64,000 bases of DNA from Candidatus Saccharimonadota bacterium (GCA_024402895.1 JAKSSX010000001.1:109920-173919), one strand, 5' to 3'; shown: positions 17,601 through 27,344, counted from the stretch's first letter. Numbers and translations are program-made. The notes: generated by a model not told the origin, from the letters alone.

Positions 17601-19366
17601 TAATAATCCGGATTATTTAGTGGGAAGAAATTTTTAGCTTCATATGTCGGTTCGTCTGGGAACGTGCCGACATATTTTACTTTAATTAGATAGGCGTAAT
17701 CATATTTAGTTAGGTATGGCATTTCTTTGCTGTCGTATGAGTGGATAAGCTCTTCAATTTGCCAGCCGTTCATTTCTAGATATTTAACTTTTTTAGAGTA
17801 ATACCATCTGAGCATATTGTCTGTTAGCATATAAAACTCTTTGCCTTCGATTTTTTCTCTGGTTAAATTCTTAGTGAGCTCGGACGTTGAATTTTGATAT
17901 ACATCGAGATTATAAATTGGTGTACCTTCTTCCCTAACCATCGAAGTTAGGAATGAATCGTCGTCGATTACACCCCAAACGCCATCGATATGAATTTTGA
18001 AGTTTTTATCTTTGAAAAAGTTTTCAGCGCTGCGTCCATATAAATATCTCTCAACGGTTGGGAGTGGTGTTATGATAGCGATCAATGCTAATGTGATACA
18101 GGTAATTTTCTGAGGCAATTTTTTAATTTCCATGAGCGTGCACGCTAATACGGCAAGATACATTATTGGAATTACCATTGCGTAACGCATGTAGCCAGCT
18201 AAACCGAAAACCCAAACGATAGTGCAAATTAGTGAAATATAGATTAAGAAGTGAGCATTTTTATTCTTATCTTTTCGCCCAATATTTATGCGCAAAATGA
18301 CGAGAATTGCAATGTATCCGATTGCCCAAGTGGCGTCGATGATGCCGGAATTATCGCCGTATTTTGGATTAAAAACGCTAGTATATATTGGCCATACAAA
18401 GAATGATAAGATTTTTGGTATGTTAAATCTTTCGTCTTGGAAATTTTCATCTGCAAAATATGGCGATTGGAAAATCTTATTGTAATACGGATATAATGGA
18501 CTACCGGTTTGAATGAAATTATCTATCGCATAAGGCGCTATTGGTACGATAATTGCTGCGAAAGAAATGGCAATAGTCGCGAAGTTTACTTTGATTTTTT
18601 TGATGAATTTTGTCGCGATAATTATTGCTAGCGCGAGGAGTAGATTTGTAACTTTGATAGCGCCTGCAATGCCGGCAAGTAACGAAATATAGAGAGTTTT
18701 TTTCTTGCTAATTTTTTGTCCGTTTTTAAGCGCAATACATTGAATGACGATTTCGAGGATTAACGGTATCGAGAACGAGTCTATATAGTATGAATGTGTC
18801 ATTAAAATCAAGATGACTTGCGTGAAGACTATGGCTGCCGAGAAGAACGGAATAAGTTTCTTATTTTTATTCTTCGTATTTAGGCACGAAAGTAATTTTT
18901 TGACCTGATAGTAGACACAGATAATTGTGAAGTAGGATAATAAAACGCCTAGTCTATACCCGATTAAGAAGCGAATAATATAGAACATGCGATCGCCGAG
19001 TGGGAATAGAAATGCGTTCAAATTCTTGCCGGCAAAATAGTCAAAATTGATTTTGTCGGTGAAGGCGTTTTCTTGGAGATAGATGTGGTAATTTGCCTCG
19101 TCATAAGCAGTTAATGGTGCTCCTATTTCGAAGCAGAAAATAATAAGAAATACTAAGAAAAATAGAATGTCGGCTTTCTGGAAATTAAATGAAATATGTT
19201 CTTTTAGAAACTTTCGTTTAATGAAAGCGACAATTGCGATTGTTAGAAACGCAGTAGCAAGTGAAAAGCCGTACGGGATTTTAAAAAAGAAAACTAAATA
19301 GTCTGTAATTAGTGCGGTTAGTGCGATTGCAATAAAGGCCGCAAAGCTTACGTTAGTTTTCTGCAT
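17597..19366 (-). CDS. Polytopic membrane protein, glycosyltransferase 39/ArnT-like
   Basis: The 589 residues contain about 11-12 hydrophobic segments with a first extracytoplasmic loop bearing YDEANYH near residue 88. This resembles the acidic loop motif of GT-C mannosyl/arabinosyl transferases that use lipid-linked sugars. The C-terminal 150 residues form a soluble domain. The exact donor and acceptor are unknown, but a role in glycosylating cell-surface polymers or proteins is likely. It is divergent from the DUF2142 gene across only 20 bases, with overlapping -10 boxes, so the two are probably regulated together or mutually exclusively. Confidence 0.65.
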   Translation of the reverse strand: MQKTNVSFAAFIAIALTALITDYLVFFFKIPYGFSLATAFLTIAIVAFIKRKFLKEHISFNFQKADILFFLVFLIIFCFEIGAPLTAYDEANYHIYLQENAFTDKINFDYFAGKNLNAFLFPLGDRMFYIIRFLIGYRLGVLLSYFTIICVYYQVKKLLSCLNTKNKNKKLIPFFSAAIVFTQVILILMTHSYYIDSFSIPLILEIVIQCIALKNGQKISKKKTLYISLLAGIAGAIKVTNLLLALAIIIATKFIKKIKVNFATIAISFAAIIVPIAPYAIDNFIQTGSPLYPYYNKIFQSPYFADENFQDERFNIPKILSFFVWPIYTSVFNPKYGDNSGIIDATWAIGYIAILVILRINIGRKDKNKNAHFLIYISLICTIVWVFGLAGYMRYAMVIPIMYLAVLACTLMEIKKLPQKITCITLALIAIITPLPTVERYLYGRSAENFFKDKNFKIHIDGVWGVIDDDSFLTSMVREEGTPIYNLDVYQNSTSELTKNLTREKIEGKEFYMLTDNMLRWYYSKKVKYLEMNGWQIEELIHSYDSKEMPYLTKYDYAYLIKVKYVGTFPDEPTYEAKNFFPLNNPDYY

Positions 19367-19386
19367 ATGCTAATATTATACAAGAT

Positions 19387-21303
19387 ATGAAGAGGATATT
19401 TTTCGTAATTTGGTTCCTGATTACGGTGGCTTCTTTCTTCGTGATTGGCAATTATTGCCAGAACTATTATTCTGATAGTTTTTATTCTGAAAAAGTCGAT
19501 TTTGAGGATAGTATTGCGTATAACTTGCGCGAGAATTCTTTTGAGCAGGACATTGTTGTTGATAACGATAATTTTAGTGGCGTAAATCTATATTTTACGC
19601 GTCCAGGCGATGCATTTATTGATGCTGATTATGTTGAAGGCTACGTTAAATTTGAATTATTCGACGAGAAGAATAACCTGGTTGATGGCTATAATATTGA
19701 ATATTTATTCTATGATAGTGGACGTGATCGAATTAGAATTAAAGTTCCTACGATAAGCGATTCTAAAGGCAAAATTTATCATTTGAAGCTATCATCATAT
19801 CGCGATTTTGGCAGTTTGTTTTTTACATTAGCTAAGAAAACGAATGATAGCTACGGCGAGACTATAATTAACGACGAAGCGAGTGAATATGGAATTGTCT
19901 ACGAATCGCTTTATGATGGCGTCGCGTTGAAAACTTTAATGATGGTTATTGCTGGTGTGATTTCTATTATTATTTTCGTTGCTCTTCTATTTATTTTTAA
20001 AGTTACGAAGTTGGAAAATATCTATCTTCTAATAGCTATGACTTGTGGCATTGTGTTAATCTTCGTTGCGAATCCGTATTACGGTTTTGATGAAGCGGAT
20101 CATTTGGCGCATATTTATGGCATTTCTAATGGTCAAATTTTGCCTGAGCGCAGCGAGGAAGGTTGGCCAATTGTTCGTGTTCCCGGCGAATTTACAGACG
20201 TCCTAGTGAATAATTATCAAAGGATTTCGCAGCATATTGGAAGCGAGGCGGATTACGAGAATTACTTTGAAAATAATATGGAATATACAGGGGTTTATTC
20301 GCCATTATCGTATGTATTTCAAGTTCCTTTAATGTGGATGGCAAGATTAGCTACGAACCGGGCGCTCGTTTGGAGTTATATTGTTCGTTTTGGTCAGTTG
20401 CTGATTGGTGTTTTCTTGACAAGAGAAATTATTAAACGCGCGAAGGTTGGTCAGAAAATTTTCTTCGCTGTTGCCTTATTGCCGGCCTATATGTGCGCAA
20501 TGTCATTTGTGTCGGCCGATTGCATATTTTCGATTGCTAGCCTGGCGCTATTTTCGACTATTTTGAATATTATTAACGGGCATGCAAAATTCAATAAGAA
20601 GCACGCCGTACTACTATTTATCTGCGCGCTGTTTGCTGCGGTCGGAAAGCTAATGTTCTTCCCTCTAATCTTTACACTCTTCTTGATTCCTATGACTACA
20701 AAAAAGAAGCAAGATTATAAGCGTGTTATTATGATGATTTTGCCGATTCTTGCGATTGTGTTGATTTGGAACCTTATTGCTGCGCCATATATGGTTAGCG
20801 CGCAAGGCATTAATTCCGGCCATCAAATTTCTTATTATCTCACAAATCCGATTGAGTTAATTCAGTTGTTAGCTTACTCGTTCTTTAATTCATTTGGTAA
20901 TCACATGAGCGATTTGTTTGGCGGCAGAAATGCTTGGTATGGTCCTACAATTAATGACGGCTCATTGCTTCCAATTATCTTTGCGGCGATTTTTGCGTTA
21001 ATCGTTATGAATGAAAAGTTTGAAATTACTAAGCGCCAAAGATATCTAATTCTAGCGATTGTCGGAATTGAGATTGCGTGTATTATGGGCAGTATGTTAT
21101 TGGTTTGTATGCCGCCATATCATAATGAAATTGTCGGTATTCAAGGCCGTTACTTTACGATGCTTTTACCGCTCATTGCGTTGTTGGTCGTTAGAAAGAA
21201 GAATAATCTTCAGTATGATTTTTGGCGCTATGTCCCGGCGACGCTTCTGCTATGCTATTTGATTTATCTACTGCGTTTTATTGTGAGAATGTGTAGCTTT
21301 TAA
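19387..21303 (+). CDS. DUF2142 family polytopic membrane protein
   Basis: The 638 residues start with a membrane segment (about 5-22), then a soluble extracytoplasmic part of about 140 residues, and then ten or so hydrophobic segments. The GFDEADHLAH motif after the second segment is the hallmark of DUF2142, a GT-C-like family usually found in surface polysaccharide loci. Enzymatic activity is unproven for most members. A TATTAT box ends seven bases before the ATG. A bidirectional terminator follows directly. Confidence 0.8.
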   Translation: MKRIFFVIWFLITVASFFVIGNYCQNYYSDSFYSEKVDFEDSIAYNLRENSFEQDIVVDNDNFSGVNLYFTRPGDAFIDADYVEGYVKFELFDEKNNLVDGYNIEYLFYDSGRDRIRIKVPTISDSKGKIYHLKLSSYRDFGSLFFTLAKKTNDSYGETIINDEASEYGIVYESLYDGVALKTLMMVIAGVISIIIFVALLFIFKVTKLENIYLLIAMTCGIVLIFVANPYYGFDEADHLAHIYGISNGQILPERSEEGWPIVRVPGEFTDVLVNNYQRISQHIGSEADYENYFENNMEYTGVYSPLSYVFQVPLMWMARLATNRALVWSYIVRFGQLLIGVFLTREIIKRAKVGQKIFFAVALLPAYMCAMSFVSADCIFSIASLALFSTILNIINGHAKFNKKHAVLLFICALFAAVGKLMFFPLIFTLFLIPMTTKKKQDYKRVIMMILPILAIVLIWNLIAAPYMVSAQGINSGHQISYYLTNPIELIQLLAYSFFNSFGNHMSDLFGGRNAWYGPTINDGSLLPIIFAAIFALIVMNEKFEITKRQRYLILAIVGIEIACIMGSMLLVCMPPYHNEIVGIQGRYFTMLLPLIALLVVRKKNNLQYDFWRYVPATLLLCYLIYLLRFIVRMCSF

Positions 21304-21331
21304 AAATCCACCCTCAGGGGGTGGATTTTTT
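21302..21331. terminator. Bidirectional intrinsic terminator
   Basis: Twelve complementary bases (AAAAATCCACCC with GGGTGGATTTTT) enclose a five-base loop, with T-rich tails in both directions. It sits between convergent genes; the minus-strand gene ends within the loop. Confidence 0.85.
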
Positions 21332-21772
21332 GGAGAGACAGTAGATACCGACATGTTTGATTGTTGTTGCGAGGTAATTAAGTTCTCTGTGTGTGAAATC
21401 TTTACTTCGTACCACATGCCAATACGGTTTATCGCCGTAGAATGAAAGCTTGCAAACGATGTGCTCATGTCCGTCTTTCGTCATGATAATATACGGAACA
21501 TTAATGCTGCCATTCTCTATGGTATCTTTAACGACTTTTCTGGCAAAGTCAAAATTTGATTCATCGAATAGATCGCGGGTTTCTTTCGAAAAATTACAAA
21601 CCATTTTGATGCTGATTCGCTTTGAATCGATTGCGTCGTAGTGCGTTTCCCCAATGCTCAGATTCTGCGTGATAGTGAGTAGCTCGGAGAGTGAGACGAG
21701 TTTTTCGCCTTGGTTATTGGTTCTCAGAACGAGAAAACCGTTCGGATCAACAGTAAATGTAGTAGTTGCCAT
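21314..21772 (-). CDS. Hypothetical protein, 152 aa
   Basis: A soluble protein with no signal peptide, membrane segment or motif I recognise. The second half contains alternating hydrophobic strands and a KPYWHVVRSKDFTHREL segment. The start at 21770-21772 is supported by AAGGAGG six bases upstream; the longer reading by 13 codons is not. It has a perfect promoter at 21822-21850 and a leader of about 40 bases, so it is likely well expressed as a single gene. Confidence 0.7.
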   Translation of the reverse strand: MATTTFTVDPNGFLVLRTNNQGEKLVSLSELLTITQNLSIGETHYDAIDSKRISIKMVCNFSKETRDLFDESNFDFARKVVKDTIENGSINVPYIIMTKDGHEHIVCKLSFYGDKPYWHVVRSKDFTHRELNYLATTIKHVGIYCLSKKSTP

Positions 21773-21821
21773 AGAGGGCCTCCTTAATGAGCTGCATGTT
21801 TCCCATGCCAATCAACTACTA

Positions 21822-21850
21822 ATTATACCACTTTTGGTTAAAAATGTCAA
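21822..21850 (-). promoter_or_regulatory. Consensus promoter
   Basis: On the minus strand TTGACA (21845-21850), a 17-base spacer ending TGG, then TATAAT (21822-21827). It drives the 152-residue hypothetical protein. The -35 lies next to the end of the preceding gene. Confidence 0.85.
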
Positions 21851-22270
21851 TTATTTCTCAGTGAAGCGGTCGAGATGAGTGAGGATAATTATGCCCTCTA
21901 CGATACCCCAAATAACGCTAGCTGCGAATAGAACAATGCCAGTAATTAAGACTGCGTTGAGTGTATCATCGTAGCCATGAATGTCGTCACAGCCCATGTC
22001 GTGTTTGCACTTGTAGATAACCATGAAAGCGTAGGTTAACGGTATAAGGAACATGCCGAAGGCGATTGAGCTAATAACTGCATGAATAAGCCCTCGTTTT
22101 ATATTGTGGAGGATTATGTCATGCATGCCAAGGCAGCCCATCGGCAAAGCTAAGATGCCGGCAGTAATTGCGCGATTGCGTGTAATGGGCTTTCTGCGAT
22201 GCGTAGACTTAGCTACAGCCTCGTCTAGATAGGCTTTGCCGTGTTTTTTATGAGTAGGCTTAGTTGGCAT
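21851..22270 (-). CDS. Small membrane protein, TM2-like, unknown function
   Basis: The 139 residues have a basic N-terminus (His/Lys/Arg-rich, residues 1-30) and three hydrophobic segments (about 35-50, 60-84, 105-130). A Gly/His motif (MGCLGMHDIILHNIKRG) resembles the TM2 domain layout of a short hairpin with charged loop. A Cys pair and Asp/His residues (CKHDMGCDDIHG) lie in the second loop and could bind a metal. Its ATG overlaps the stop of the aldolase fusion as TAATG, so it is translated from the same message. Confidence 0.65.
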   Translation of the reverse strand: MPTKPTHKKHGKAYLDEAVAKSTHRRKPITRNRAITAGILALPMGCLGMHDIILHNIKRGLIHAVISSIAFGMFLIPLTYAFMVIYKCKHDMGCDDIHGYDDTLNAVLITGIVLFAASVIWGIVEGIIILTHLDRFTEK

Positions 22271-24114
22271 TATTTATTAGCCTTTAATGCGTTTGCGTTA
22301 GCGATTAAGCGTTCACGGAAGGCGCCACGTGCGATATCTGCGTTATCATTGTTGCCCTGCCATGCTTTGAGTGCTGGGTCCTGAAGAGCGCGTGCGTATG
22401 AGAATGTGACGCCCCATGGGAATGGGCCACAGTTAGTGACTTCCTGGAGGTTGTCGGTTGCCTGAGTGACGCTCTGGCCGCCGGATAGGAAGACGACGCC
22501 AGCGAGCTCGCGTGGAACATGTTCGCGAAGAACCTGTGCGGTTGCGCGGCCGACTTCTTCTGGAGTGGACTGCTTTTCTTGGCGTTTGCCAGCGAGAACC
22601 ATGTTAACTTTAAGGATACAACCAGCGAGGTTTACGTTCTTCTTCTTAAGCTCATCAAAGAGGCAATCAAGAATCTTGCCGGTATATTCAATATTCTGTT
22701 CAATAGTATAGTCGCCATCATAGACAAGTTCTGGCTCAACAATAGGAACAATGCTTGCAGCTTGGCAATCTACAGCGTAATTAGCAAGGATTTCGCAGTT
22801 TTTCTGAATAGCCATTTCGCTTGGGCTGTGATCGGTAACCTCGAAAGCTGCGCGCCATTTTGCGAAGCGTGCGCCCATTTCGTAATACTCTTTAAGGCGA
22901 TCAGAAAGACCGTCGAGGCCTTGAGTATATTTTTCGTCAGAGTTTTCGAAATTAACTAGACCTTGGTCAACCTTAATACCGGAAATGACACCACGATCTT
23001 TGAGGTAATCGATGAAAGTTTTACCGTCGTCTGCAACTTGGCGTGCGGTTTCATCGAAGAGAATAACACCGCTAGCGTACTTTTCGAGGTCTGGGGTTGT
23101 AAAGAAGATATTGCGGTAATCACGGCGATGTTGTTCGTCGTCTGGAATGTTCATAGATTCGAACTTTTTATGGATACTGCCGCCGGATTCGTCTGCTGCG
23201 AGGATGCCCTTACCTGGTGCTACTAATTGCTTTGCTACTGCTTCGATTTCTAGCATGTTATTTCCTTGTTTACTTGATTTTTCTACGCGGTAATAATCAT
23301 CAGCAATATCGCGTTCTAGTGTGCTGAGATTCGACGTGCTACTGAGTTTTGAGTTCTGAATATTTGCGCGAGCGAGTAAGAGCGCTTCGCTAGGGTCCTT
23401 GCCTAGAATGAGTGCGCCAAGAACGGATGCGCCGATAGTGAGATGAGCAGTAAAGCGCGTGAGCAGATCTCTCTTATTGTCGAGTGTCCAGAATACGCGG
23501 CGACCCATGTATTCGATATGGGAGCCACTAATAAGGATATGATTGTCGCGCTTTTGTTCTAATGGAGCGTCGCTAATAATAATACTTGCGCGGTCTAGCA
23601 ATTCGCGGATATGGTTTGCGTTTTGATTGATGCCTTTGCCGATGAAAAAGGCGAGTTTGGTGTTTTGGCTAAGATTCAAGTAATCGCAAATGGCGGTAGC
23701 TGTTTTTGGAGCAATAACAGCGGAGCTATCAATATAAATCCAGTCAGGATTGTTTATTGGAGCTTCCCAAGTGGTATAGGTTGCTTCACTTGGGTTGATA
23801 TGGCTAGTGTTCTCGTTTTGGCAAAGAATGTAGCGGTAGGTAGTATGAACATCCTTTGCGATGAACTGACCGTCGAGGAAAGTTGCTGGCGTACCAGAGA
23901 TGCTGGCGTTTAGGCCGAAGCGGCTAAGAACCTCAAGACTGATACTTGCGCCGCCATAAATACTGACGCGATTGTAATAATTGTGGACGCTACCATTAAA
24001 GCCGAGATCGAGCCATTTGACTCCGTTTTGGTCGGTTTCAAAATTATTAATACGATTATCTAGTCGTAAGTAAACGTCTTTCGTGACGTTGCCTAAAATG
24101 AGAACGCTTTGCAT
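22270..24114 (-). CDS. PfkB-like (degenerate) domain fused to class I fructose-bisphosphate aldolase
   Basis: The 614-residue reading frame has two parts. Residues 1 to about 275 look like a ribokinase/PfkB fold (GGASISLEVLSRFG motif near 55), but the usual GAGD catalytic box is replaced (AHLTIGASVLGAL), so kinase activity is doubtful. Residues 287-614 are a complete class I aldolase, starting LEIEAVAKQLVAPGKG, with the Schiff-base Lys in the ILKVNMV segment near residue 501. It cleaves fructose 1,6-bisphosphate in glycolysis. An internal ATG at 23254-23256 has AAGGA seven bases upstream, so a separate 328-residue aldolase could also be made. The full-length start has GGAGG-type sequence upstream and a TATAAT box near 24150. 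Confidence 0.85.
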   Translation of the reverse strand: MQSVLILGNVTKDVYLRLDNRINNFETDQNGVKWLDLGFNGSVHNYYNRVSIYGGASISLEVLSRFGLNASISGTPATFLDGQFIAKDVHTTYRYILCQNENTSHINPSEATYTTWEAPINNPDWIYIDSSAVIAPKTATAICDYLNLSQNTKLAFFIGKGINQNANHIRELLDRASIIISDAPLEQKRDNHILISGSHIEYMGRRVFWTLDNKRDLLTRFTAHLTIGASVLGALILGKDPSEALLLARANIQNSKLSSTSNLSTLERDIADDYYRVEKSSKQGNNMLEIEAVAKQLVAPGKGILAADESGGSIHKKFESMNIPDDEQHRRDYRNIFFTTPDLEKYASGVILFDETARQVADDGKTFIDYLKDRGVISGIKVDQGLVNFENSDEKYTQGLDGLSDRLKEYYEMGARFAKWRAAFEVTDHSPSEMAIQKNCEILANYAVDCQAASIVPIVEPELVYDGDYTIEQNIEYTGKILDCLFDELKKKNVNLAGCILKVNMVLAGKRQEKQSTPEEVGRATAQVLREHVPRELAGVVFLSGGQSVTQATDNLQEVTNCGPFPWGVTFSYARALQDPALKAWQGNNDNADIARGAFRERLIANANALKANK

Positions 24115-24177
24115 TAAGCTCCCTACCTCCGTTGCGTTATATATCTAAATTATAGCACAAGCGTAATGGGGTGGGGA

Positions 24178-26601
24178 TTATAATTCGCCCCAATTGTGGC
24201 CGATTTTTACGTCGACTGCAAGTTTGATTGGGAGTTCTGGCGCGACTTGTTCCATTTTTTCTTTTAGGAGTGCTGCGAGTTGTTCGGCGTCTTGTTCTGG
24301 ACACTCGATAATTAGAGAGTCATGGATCTGAAGAATAAGCTTGGCATTTTCTGGAAGCGCCTTGTCGACGGCGAGCATAGCTTTCTTCATGAGATCTGCC
24401 TCGGTGCCTTGAATCGGCATGTTCGCAGCAGCGCGTTCGGCTGCGGCGCGGACGAGGAAGTTTGGCGCATTTACGTCAGGAGTTGGTCTGCGACGGCCAA
24501 ATAGCGTTTCGACATAGCCCTGCTCTCTAGCCTGCTTAAGCTGCGCGTCGAGATAGGCGCGAATTGGTGCGCGCAATTCGAAATAGCGATCGATAAATTG
24601 CTTCGCTTCGTAAAAACTCATGTCGGCAGCGTCGGAAAGGCCTTTTGGACTCATGCCGTAAAGGACGCCGAAATTGATGACCTTAGCAGCGCGGCGCTGA
24701 TTCTTGCCGACTTCTTCCATTGGAATATGGAAGGCATCGCTAGCAGTCTTGGTATGAATATCTAGGCCAGCGTTGAAATCGTCGATAAGTGGCTGGTCGT
24801 GGCTGAGCGCTGCGGCAAGGCGAAGCTCGAACTGAGCATAGTCGGCGGTAACAAAAATCTTGCCATCGTCCGCAACGAAGCATTCGCGAATTCTCTTGCC
24901 ATCTTCGCTACGAACTGGAATATTCTGAAGATTTGGATTGAGACTAGATAGACGACCAGTTGCAGTGACGTTCTGAGTGAAAGTTGTATGAATACGATTA
25001 TCGCCGTCGGCGAGAGCTGGAAGCGGTGTAATGTATGTGCTGAGAAGTTTTGAAACTTCGCGGTAGCGTTCAAGTTTTGCGATGATCGGATGAAGATCGC
25101 GGAGCTTGTCGAGCTCTTTTGCGCCAGTCGAATAGCCGCGCGTAGTTTTCTTGATGCCGTTGGTTGGCAAAAGAAGCTTTTCAAAAAGTATTTCGGAAAG
25201 CTGGATTGGCGAGTTAATATTGAAGCTCTGGCCGGCGAGCGTATGAATTTCTTTTTCAAGCTCGGCGAGTTCTACTGAGAATTCTTTTGCTAGTGCATCG
25301 AAGCGACTTTTGTCGATTTTGATGCCGGCTTTTTCCATTTTATAGAGGACTGGGATGAGCGGAAGGTCGAGTTCAGTTGCTACTTTTTCTAGCTCAGGCA
25401 TAGCAGCGAGCTGCTGGCGCTGTTTAACGTAATCTGCGTTATTGTCGCTAACGGCGAGCTCGAGCTGCTCTGTTTTACGTGCGAGTGGATCGAGTAAGAA
25501 ATCGACCTGATCCAAATCCCAATATGGGCGACCACTAATAATTTCGTCGGCTAGCTTGCTGTCATCATGCATATTAGCTTTGACGTCTTTTGAAATAAAT
25601 AGGTTTGGTTCGATAATAACTTCGATGTTTTTTGGCTCTGGCAAACTGTATTTTGTAGCAGCTTTTGGCGCTTCTTTAACGGGCGCTGGTTTGCTTTCTG
25701 GCTGCGCAATTCCCTCCGCTTTTGCATCTGGAAAAATCTTTTTGAATTTTGATACCAAAGTATTGAACTGATATTTTTTGAGAACAGTCAAAACATTATC
25801 TGGGTTGAAATCTGCAAGTTTTGTTGCGGCTGAATCAAATTCTAGTGGTGCATCAAATTGGATTTGCGCGAGCTGCTTGCTAATAAATGCGAGCTCCTTG
25901 CCGTCTTTCAATTTTTGGCCGGTTGCGCCAGGTATTTCGTCGACGTGCTCGTACAAATTTTCGAGGGTTTCGTACTCCTGAAGAAGTTTGACGGCACCTT
26001 TTTCGCCAATGCCGGGAACGCCAGGAATATTATCTGAAGAATCGCCTTTAAGGCTCTTTAGGTCTAGGAACTGAGATTTTTTGAGGCCATATTTATCTTC
26101 AACTGCGGGAATATCGAACTTCTGGACGTCGCTAAAGCCACGTTTGAGTTGATACATATGGATATTTTCGTCGACGATTTGGAGCATATCTAGATCGCCG
26201 GAGATAATTTCTGCACGAACGCCACTGGCGTCTGCTTTGCGCGCGAGAGTGCCGATAATATCGTCTGCTTCGTAATCGTCGAACTCATAGAGTGGGATAT
26301 GGAAAGCCTCAAGAAGCTCCATTAAATAAGGGATCTGCGCATAAAAATCAGCTGGTGCGGGCTTGCGATTACCTTTGTAGTCGGCGTAAATTTCGCGGCG
26401 GCGGCGAATGTTGGTTTTTGGTTTATCCCATGCGACCGCAATGTATTCTGGTTTTAGCTTTTCGATAATCTCGATAAGCATAGTAGCGAAGCCGAAAACG
26501 CCGCCAGTTGGCGTGCCATCTGGGAGTGAGAGGTGTCCCATGGCATAGTAGCCACGATAAAATACGCTTTTGCCGTCGATGATTACGAGATTATCTTTCA
26601 T
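24178..26601 (-). CDS. polA: DNA polymerase I, apparently without a 3'-5' exonuclease domain
   Basis: The 807 residues comprise the N-terminal 5'-3' exonuclease/FEN domain (residues 1-280, with DDYEADDIIGTLA and GDSSDNIPGVPGIGEKG) and the C-terminal polymerase domain (about 400-807, with VTADYAQFELRLAAALS, YGMSPKGLS and QIHDSLIIE). The linker between them is only about 110 residues, Ala/Pro/Glu-rich at its start, and shows no exonuclease DxE motif. The proofreading domain therefore seems absent or decayed. It functions in repair and Okazaki fragment processing. TATAAT ends seven bases before the ATG (leaderless). Confidence 0.95.
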   Translation of the reverse strand: MKDNLVIIDGKSVFYRGYYAMGHLSLPDGTPTGGVFGFATMLIEIIEKLKPEYIAVAWDKPKTNIRRRREIYADYKGNRKPAPADFYAQIPYLMELLEAFHIPLYEFDDYEADDIIGTLARKADASGVRAEIISGDLDMLQIVDENIHMYQLKRGFSDVQKFDIPAVEDKYGLKKSQFLDLKSLKGDSSDNIPGVPGIGEKGAVKLLQEYETLENLYEHVDEIPGATGQKLKDGKELAFISKQLAQIQFDAPLEFDSAATKLADFNPDNVLTVLKKYQFNTLVSKFKKIFPDAKAEGIAQPESKPAPVKEAPKAATKYSLPEPKNIEVIIEPNLFISKDVKANMHDDSKLADEIISGRPYWDLDQVDFLLDPLARKTEQLELAVSDNNADYVKQRQQLAAMPELEKVATELDLPLIPVLYKMEKAGIKIDKSRFDALAKEFSVELAELEKEIHTLAGQSFNINSPIQLSEILFEKLLLPTNGIKKTTRGYSTGAKELDKLRDLHPIIAKLERYREVSKLLSTYITPLPALADGDNRIHTTFTQNVTATGRLSSLNPNLQNIPVRSEDGKRIRECFVADDGKIFVTADYAQFELRLAAALSHDQPLIDDFNAGLDIHTKTASDAFHIPMEEVGKNQRRAAKVINFGVLYGMSPKGLSDAADMSFYEAKQFIDRYFELRAPIRAYLDAQLKQAREQGYVETLFGRRRPTPDVNAPNFLVRAAAERAAANMPIQGTEADLMKKAMLAVDKALPENAKLILQIHDSLIIECPEQDAEQLAALLKEKMEQVAPELPIKLAVDVKIGHNWGEL

Positions 26602-26658
26602 ATCTTAAATTATAGCGCATGTCTGCCTTAAAAATAAGGGCCGGTATCTGATAGCGTA

Positions 26659-26687
26659 TTGACTTTTTGAGCCAAGTATGGTATAAT
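26659..26687 (+). promoter_or_regulatory. Promoter of dcd
   Basis: TTGACT (26659-26664), a 17-base spacer and TATAAT (26682-26687). A leader of about 70 bases follows and includes a hairpin at 26701-26720 (AGCGGA with TCCGCT) before a strong AAAGGAGG. Confidence 0.8.
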
Positions 26688-26762
26688 AGAAAGGTTATAT
26701 AGCGGAGGTCACGTTCCGCTCGTTTTGTTTTCAAAAGATTTCTTTAAAGGAGGTAAAAAAGA

Positions 26763-27344
26763 ATGATTCTTTCTGGAGACACAATTAAGAAACTAATCGC
26801 AAATGGTGAACTTATCAAAACGGAGGGTGTCGCGTACGACCCTAATCAGAAGAGAGACGTTAATGCCAAGGAATTAGTGTTGAGCCATGTCGGGGCTGAC
26901 AATCTCGATATTCGTCTCGGACACGGTTTTAAGCAGATTGACACATCAAGATGTGACCACTTGGAAATCGGCGGCTCCTATAACTATAAGGAGATGAATG
27001 AGATTGATGGTGGTGGAATATATCTGCATCCTGGCGAATTTTGCTTGGGAACTTCGGATGAGTATTTGATGCTTCCTGACGACGTTATGGCTATGGTTGA
27101 TTCCCGTAGCTCCGTCGGTAGGATGGGTCTCGTGATCCAGACTGCAGCGTTTATTCATGCTGGCTTCAAAGGGCGTATTACTCTTGAACTGAAGAACGAG
27201 GCGGCGGTTCCGATTTTGCTTCGACCTTATGACATGGTCGGCCAGTTGATATTCATGCGTCTTGATGCGGGCACTACAACTCCTTATTCTGGCGTATATC
27301 AGGGACAGAGCGAAACAACTTCGCCGAATATGGCGAAATGCTGA
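26763..27344 (+). CDS. dcd: dCTP deaminase
   Basis: The 193-residue enzyme converts dCTP to dUTP (or to dUMP in bifunctional members), feeding dTMP synthesis. The family motif SRSSVGRMG is at residues 114-122, the HAGFKGRITLEL segment carries the catalytic Glu near residue 142, and YSGVYQGQ closes the site. A Shine-Dalgarno AAAGGAGG lies just upstream, unlike the leaderless neighbours. Its product pool links to ung and tmk at the right end of the window. A terminator follows at 27411. Confidence 0.95.
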   Translation: MILSGDTIKKLIANGELIKTEGVAYDPNQKRDVNAKELVLSHVGADNLDIRLGHGFKQIDTSRCDHLEIGGSYNYKEMNEIDGGGIYLHPGEFCLGTSDEYLMLPDDVMAMVDSRSSVGRMGLVIQTAAFIHAGFKGRITLELKNEAAVPILLRPYDMVGQLIFMRLDAGTTTPYSGVYQGQSETTSPNMAKC

